A DNA stretch of 64,000 bases from Cenococcum geophilum 1.58 (taxonomy: Eukaryota > Ascomycota > Dothideomycetes > Gloniales > Gloniaceae), in NCBI GenBank assembly GCA_001692895.1, contig KV748179.1:2462459-2526458 (forward strand). Reading direction: 5' to 3'. How positions within the stretch are numbered: the stretch's first letter is position 1; the number at the start of each line of letters is the position of its first letter. Of this stretch, positions 60,225 to 64,000 are shown piece by piece. A program made the position numbers and the translations under genes. The notes below the pieces were generated by a model, which did not search any database, was not told where the DNA came from, and worked only from the letters and a program-made list of their open reading frames with translations.

Positions 60225-62230
60225 GATCTAGCCTTTAGCTAAGGCGTTGTCTAAGTACTTTCTTAGTACCTCTAGCTCCTTAACTAAGAGGTTATAAAGC
60301 GGTCTATATAGGACCTCCTATCCCTCTTCTAGGTTAATAGTATAGTCGCCCTAATAGTGTCGGGGTAGCTTTCCTGCTTCCTTATATAAGAAGACATCGC
60401 TAGCTTCTTTTAACTGTGGGGGAAGGACCGGTAAGCTGCTATTATCTTATTTACTAGGCATTAATCTAGTAATTACTAGGGCGAAGACCTTAGATTCTCT
60501 CTAAAGAGACTCCACGAAACCCTTAGGGGTTTATAGTAATAGGGACGAGCCGTCTAGCTTCTATCGCCACGCCTTTACCTTATAGTTGATAAGAAGTCGG
60601 GCCTTCTTTAACCCCGGTATACCTAGGGTAATAGTAGGGGATGTATTAGCCATTCTATAGCAGATAAGGGTTACTTCCCTTATCCTGCCCTAGCTGTCCT
60701 TTATTCTTAATAGTACCTTATAGGCTTTATAGTAATATGCCTAAGTTTTGTTTAACTAGGAGTAGGTAGGTAATTCTACGTCTAGTATTTTAAAGTTACA
60801 CTCTATTACGAATCGCTAATTGATTATATTTACTTCGGCGCCAAGATTAAGCATTACTAAGGTCTCCTTTTAGGTTTACTTAGATAGGACTTCTTTTAAG
60901 ACAGTAATAGCTTCCTTATAATCTAGTAGTAGCTTACGCCCTACGGGTATAAGGGGCTTTAAGGGCGCCTACCTTTTCCTGGCATTAAGATGGCGTTTAC
61001 ACTGCTTAACTACGGCTAGTACTATTATGGCTCCGGGCATTATCGCTACCAATATCCTAGCTTGCCACAATTTTTACAGTTCCCCTTAGGTTGGGTTAAA
61101 CCCCCAGCGGTATTACTTCGCCTTACTATCGCGTCGCTAGCGGTGGTTTTAGAGTCCGCTTTCCCTAAGTTACCTAATGGGGTGGTCTTTATATTCGAGC
61201 TCGCGGTATACCTATTACTTCTAGCCTATAGGGCGCTCGCGCTCTTCTGGTTTTCCTTTAATAGGGTAGCTAGGGAAACTAGCTAATTTTAAGTTTATAG
61301 AAACTCCTAATAGTTAGTAACCGCAAGCCGTAACTTTGGCCGTAACTTCGTGAATAGGTATATTATTAGATGCTTTATATTATAGGGAGGATTAATTTAT
61401 GCTTTTAAGGAGGTTAGGTAAGCAGCAAACTCGTTTATAGGTTAATCGGTTTATTACATTGCCCTTATATATATTAGGGCTATATAGAGTTCTCAATTAA
61501 TAGGACTTTTGATTTAATTAATTAGGAATTCTATTAGCTCCTTTTAGGTAAACTGCGTATCTAGGTAGTTATCTTTATACTACAGCTAAAGGGTTTAGTT
61601 AGTCCCCTTTACATATTGTATAGTAAACGCGACTTTAGTATCCTTATTTATAAAGCCGTTATACTCTAGGCGGAACGCCAGCTTTAAGCTATTACGAAAG
61701 TCTTGGTGCTTTTATATGGTCTTACTATAATATAAAGCAATTTTCTCCATTTTAACGGCCCGTTTTGACGGAGCGCCTATTATATTAGTAGCCTTCTACT
61801 TAAGGTTTGGACGCGTCTGGCTACCATCTAAGTACTCTAATGGGATAGTTTAAGGTTATAGATCTGAGTTAGGAACGGGAGTCGACGTCGCCTTACCGCG
61901 TTAACGCCGTCTTAGTACTTCCACCTCTTCCCTAAGCAAGTATAGTTTTCTTTACTCTAGGAGTTGTAGCTTCTCGTTTTCTAGCTGTTATATTTCTTCC
62001 TATATATCCCCTTTATCCGTAGCTTCTGGTTCTGTCCGGGACGATATAGGTTCGCCTATATTATCCTAGGGCTAATCCCTAGGCTTAGTAGTACGCACTG
62101 CGCTAGTACGCCCGTATCTCGCCATTAGGTCGATAGGCTGCGATATAGTTAATAAATATAGGTCGTCTTCTTAATAGAGGGTTGCCGCTATATAGTCGTG
62201 GCCTTAGCAGACCGCTGTGTTGTTAGGCCA
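60225..62230 (-). pseudogene. Gypsy-D gag-protease and RT start
   Basis: From right to left: a coiled-coil-like stretch (NEKLQLLE*RKLYLLREEVEVL near 61980-61900), the gag core (KHQDFRNSLKLAFRLEYNGF near 61700-61640), a zinc knuckle CKNCGKLGYW near 61080-61050, the protease motif LNLGAEVNIIN near 60850-60820 (DSGAE expected), and the RT N-terminus with ASDVF near 60400 and RHY*GDYTINLEEG near 60350. It ends VKELEVLRKYLDNALAKG. RIP stops are fewer than in Gypsy-C. Confidence 0.83.
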
Positions 62231-62261
62231 CTACCCCTAAAAAGGGATGAGAATTTAGTAC

Positions 62262-62464
62262 TATTAGGACGCTAAGGTTCTTAGGGCATATAGTAACATA
62301 ATAATAGTAGCGGAATGCAATAGGTATCTGGTTCTTAATAAAGTAGAACTATAGAACTGAATTCTGCTGTTCTCTGATACGGGGCGACTACGTTTTATAG
62401 TCGCCTCGCCTGCGCCTCGCCTGCGCTAAGCTGGTTACGGCTAGTGCGTCTCTATAGCCTAATA
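62262..62464 (-). repeat. Gypsy-D 5' LTR
   Basis: 203 bp, inverse of 52905-53107, with terminal TATTAGG...CCTAATA. Beside it is CTCTC. Confidence 0.92.
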
Positions 62465-63317
62465 CTCTCTCTTACTGTTATCTTTACTGGCCTCTTATGC
62501 GTTTTCCTTCCTCCTCTATATAGGCCTAGGCCCTAAAGCAGCGCTATTCTTCTTCTGCTTTCTTTACCTATTTCTCTAATATATCTTCCCTACTTTGGGG
62601 TTGTTAGTTTATTCTCCTATAAGACCCCTAGGGTCCCTCTATAGTTTATTTAGGCGTGTCTTAATATACTTTATAACATTAGAGTTACGTTCCTTTTATA
62701 CCCTTTATATTATAGCAGCTTTAATATATAGTTGTAGGGGGGGGATATTAGCTTCCTTTTTAAGCAGTGCTATCCCTTAACCCGCCGAGTTACGTCCATC
62801 TGTTATCGATAAGGATTTAGCCAATCAGATCAATAGGATCAAGGGTCCGTGACCACACGCGTACTTTTGATTCTGGTGTTCCCGCACGGACCATCTACTA
62901 GATGGACGCCGGCGGGTTAAGGGATAGCCATTCGCTTATATCCGCCTATTATACTCTAGAGGTAAGCTGTTTAGACCTTTTAGAGTAGTTTAAGGAGTAA
63001 TTTAGGGGGGCCTTTTTTAGATTCTCTAATGGCCCAAATACTAGACCTATACGTTATGGTTGGCCAGATAACTGCTATATATAGTAGGCGTGACCTCTAA
63101 AAGCATAGACCCTATATAGAGTTAACGATCCTAGATAATATAATATATTATACTTAGCCCTTACGGGCCGCTTGCGCTGTATATGCGCTCTACCAGAGCT
63201 TACTATCTACCTATACTCCTAATACTCTTAGGCTCTAAACTAGTTAACCCCTAAAGTTTTAGATGTGAATTATATACTAGAGATCTATAGATTAGTTACG
63301 TTTTCTTATAAAATAGT
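62465..63317 (-). pseudogene. LINE2 copy 3, RT-thumb to mid-ORF2 fragment
   Basis: Colinear with 31735-32215 plus 40122-40335 of copy L, without the Gypsy-B insertion. The sense frame reads YIAVIWPTITYRSSIWA near 63060 (post-RT region, VVRPALTYGS-like). A basic stretch follows. It is truncated at 63317, where the sequence leaves LINE2. It is interrupted at 62773 by a small MITE. Confidence 0.8.
62773..62924. mobile_element. 152-bp MITE with TA flanks, not RIP-mutated
   Basis: TIR TCCCTTAACCCGCCG at the left and its exact inverse at the right, with TA on each side. An inner inverted pair (TCCATCT / AGATGGA) extends the symmetry. Composition is balanced while the host LINE2 is strongly RIP-mutated. 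The uninserted LINE2 copy at about 32050 lacks it. Confidence 0.85.
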
Positions 63318-63890
63318 AAGTAGTTATATAGTAGAGTTTAACGTGCCTGCTTATCTAGGCCTCTACCCTAGTTTTTTAGTATTTATCCTAAAACCTAGGC
63401 CTAAAGGCCTAGGGGCTTTCTATAAGCAGTTAGCTACTACTACCTTAATAGGGGGTTTTACCAGTTCTTTTGGATATCTTATAATAGGATTGGCCTAAGC
63501 ACCAGTCCGCCCCTCCACGGTTTATATAAGAATCTCCTCCTAGAGTTGGTACGCTTATATATAGCTTAAGAGCCTTCTATAGCCTCTAGTTTTACGCCTT
63601 TCTTTATTATTTCCGCTAGTATAGGCATAAGCTGCCGTTTCTAGGGGTTGTAACTTCTATCTTATATACCTACTGGCGTAATCCTATAAGGGCGTCGTGG
63701 CTATATCCTATAATATAGAAGCCTTAGGTACCTTTTATAGTTAAGGCCTAAACTATAAAAGCCTCCCCTACCTAAGTAACTTTTATTTACTCCTTAAGCA
63801 TACCTTACTAGCGTACTACCCTAGTAAGTAGTCCCGTCTATTAGTACACTAATATATATATCTGTTCTCTTAAGCTATATAGTAATCATC
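63318..63890 (-). other. Unassigned RIP-mutated coding-like stretch
   Basis: No match to the LINE2 sequence expected here. The minus strand shows coherent runs with only Gln/Trp-type stops, such as TIKGT*GFYIIGYSHDALIGL, KIEVTTPRNGSLCLY and GGDSYINRGGADWCLGQSYY. It is probably a piece of another retroelement or a duplicated gene hit by RIP. The plus-strand open stretch at 63265-63498 is not convincing. Confidence 0.35.
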
Positions 63891-64000
63891 GGGAAAATAT
63901 GGTACCCTTTCAATGGCCTCAATGGCTGGTGGTTGACGCAATTGGCGCGCAGTTGAGGTCATTTGGCAACTCGACCGACTAGCCTATGTCGTGTTTTTTT
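63891..64000. other. Normal-composition window end
   Basis: Composition returns to balanced, with ordinary CpA and TpG. This is probably the edge of a single-copy segment; nothing is recognised. Confidence 0.4.

Larger units (their letters stand above)
60225..62464 (-). mobile_element. Gypsy-D, 5' half (5' LTR, gag, protease, start of RT)
   Basis: It joins LINE2 at the CTCTC target (62465-62469) with a full 203-bp LTR and runs to 60225, where pol breaks at LAKG*I. The missing continuation is 48768-53107 on the other strand. Confidence 0.88.

Overview
The window looks like an AT-rich, repeat-filled compartment of a filamentous ascomycete (Pezizomycotina). The evidence is one intact HET-domain gene with two small fungal-type introns and a dense nest of retroelements whose reading frames are broken almost only by C-to-T or G-to-A changes at CpA/TpG. 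CpG is largely kept. This is the signature of repeat-induced point mutation (RIP).

Layout. 1-2.64 kb is the 5' part of a minus-strand Ty1/copia element (Copia-0). 2.65-3.7 kb is single-copy-looking DNA. 3.7-30.96 kb is one Tad-type LINE (LINE1, + strand) cut into three pieces. ORF1 (to 6243) is interrupted by complete Copia-1 (6244-12487, target duplication GTATA). The endonuclease part (12488-13790) is interrupted by a terminal-inverted-repeat (TIR) element (13791-29873, TA target) made mostly of satellites. The RT part then resumes at 29874. Inside the TIR element sits Copia-2 (14738-28248, ATATC), and inside Copia-2 sits Gypsy-A (15930-23880, ATAGG). A second LINE family (LINE2, - strand) begins at about 30.96 kb; it carries Gypsy-B (32216-40116, CGTAA) and Gypsy-C (from 42355). 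Gypsy-C carries a 556-bp TRIM-like element.

From 48.77 to 63.3 kb a rearrangement is visible. The pol/3'LTR half of Gypsy-D (48768-53107, +) and its 5'LTR/gag/protease half (60225-62464, -) face each other. Each is joined to the matching half of one LINE2 copy, with the same CTCTC target. Between them lie the HET gene (54497-56967, -), a pogo-like DNA transposon (57073-59123) just upstream of it, and the 5' end of a second LINE1. This fits an inversion of about 11.5 kb, or an assembly misjoin. The last ~0.7 kb holds an unassigned RIP-mutated coding-like stretch and a short normal-composition end.

Only the HET gene is likely to make a protein. The most unusual signals are (i) a third ORF downstream of pol in Gypsy-A and -B whose frame runs into the 3' LTR and stops at the presumed TATA box, (ii) an antisense ORF with an acidic tail behind pol in Gypsy-D, (iii) the satellite-carrying TIR element, and (iv) a short hairpin shared by unrelated LTR families. 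All coordinates and domain calls come from reading the sequence; no database search was possible.
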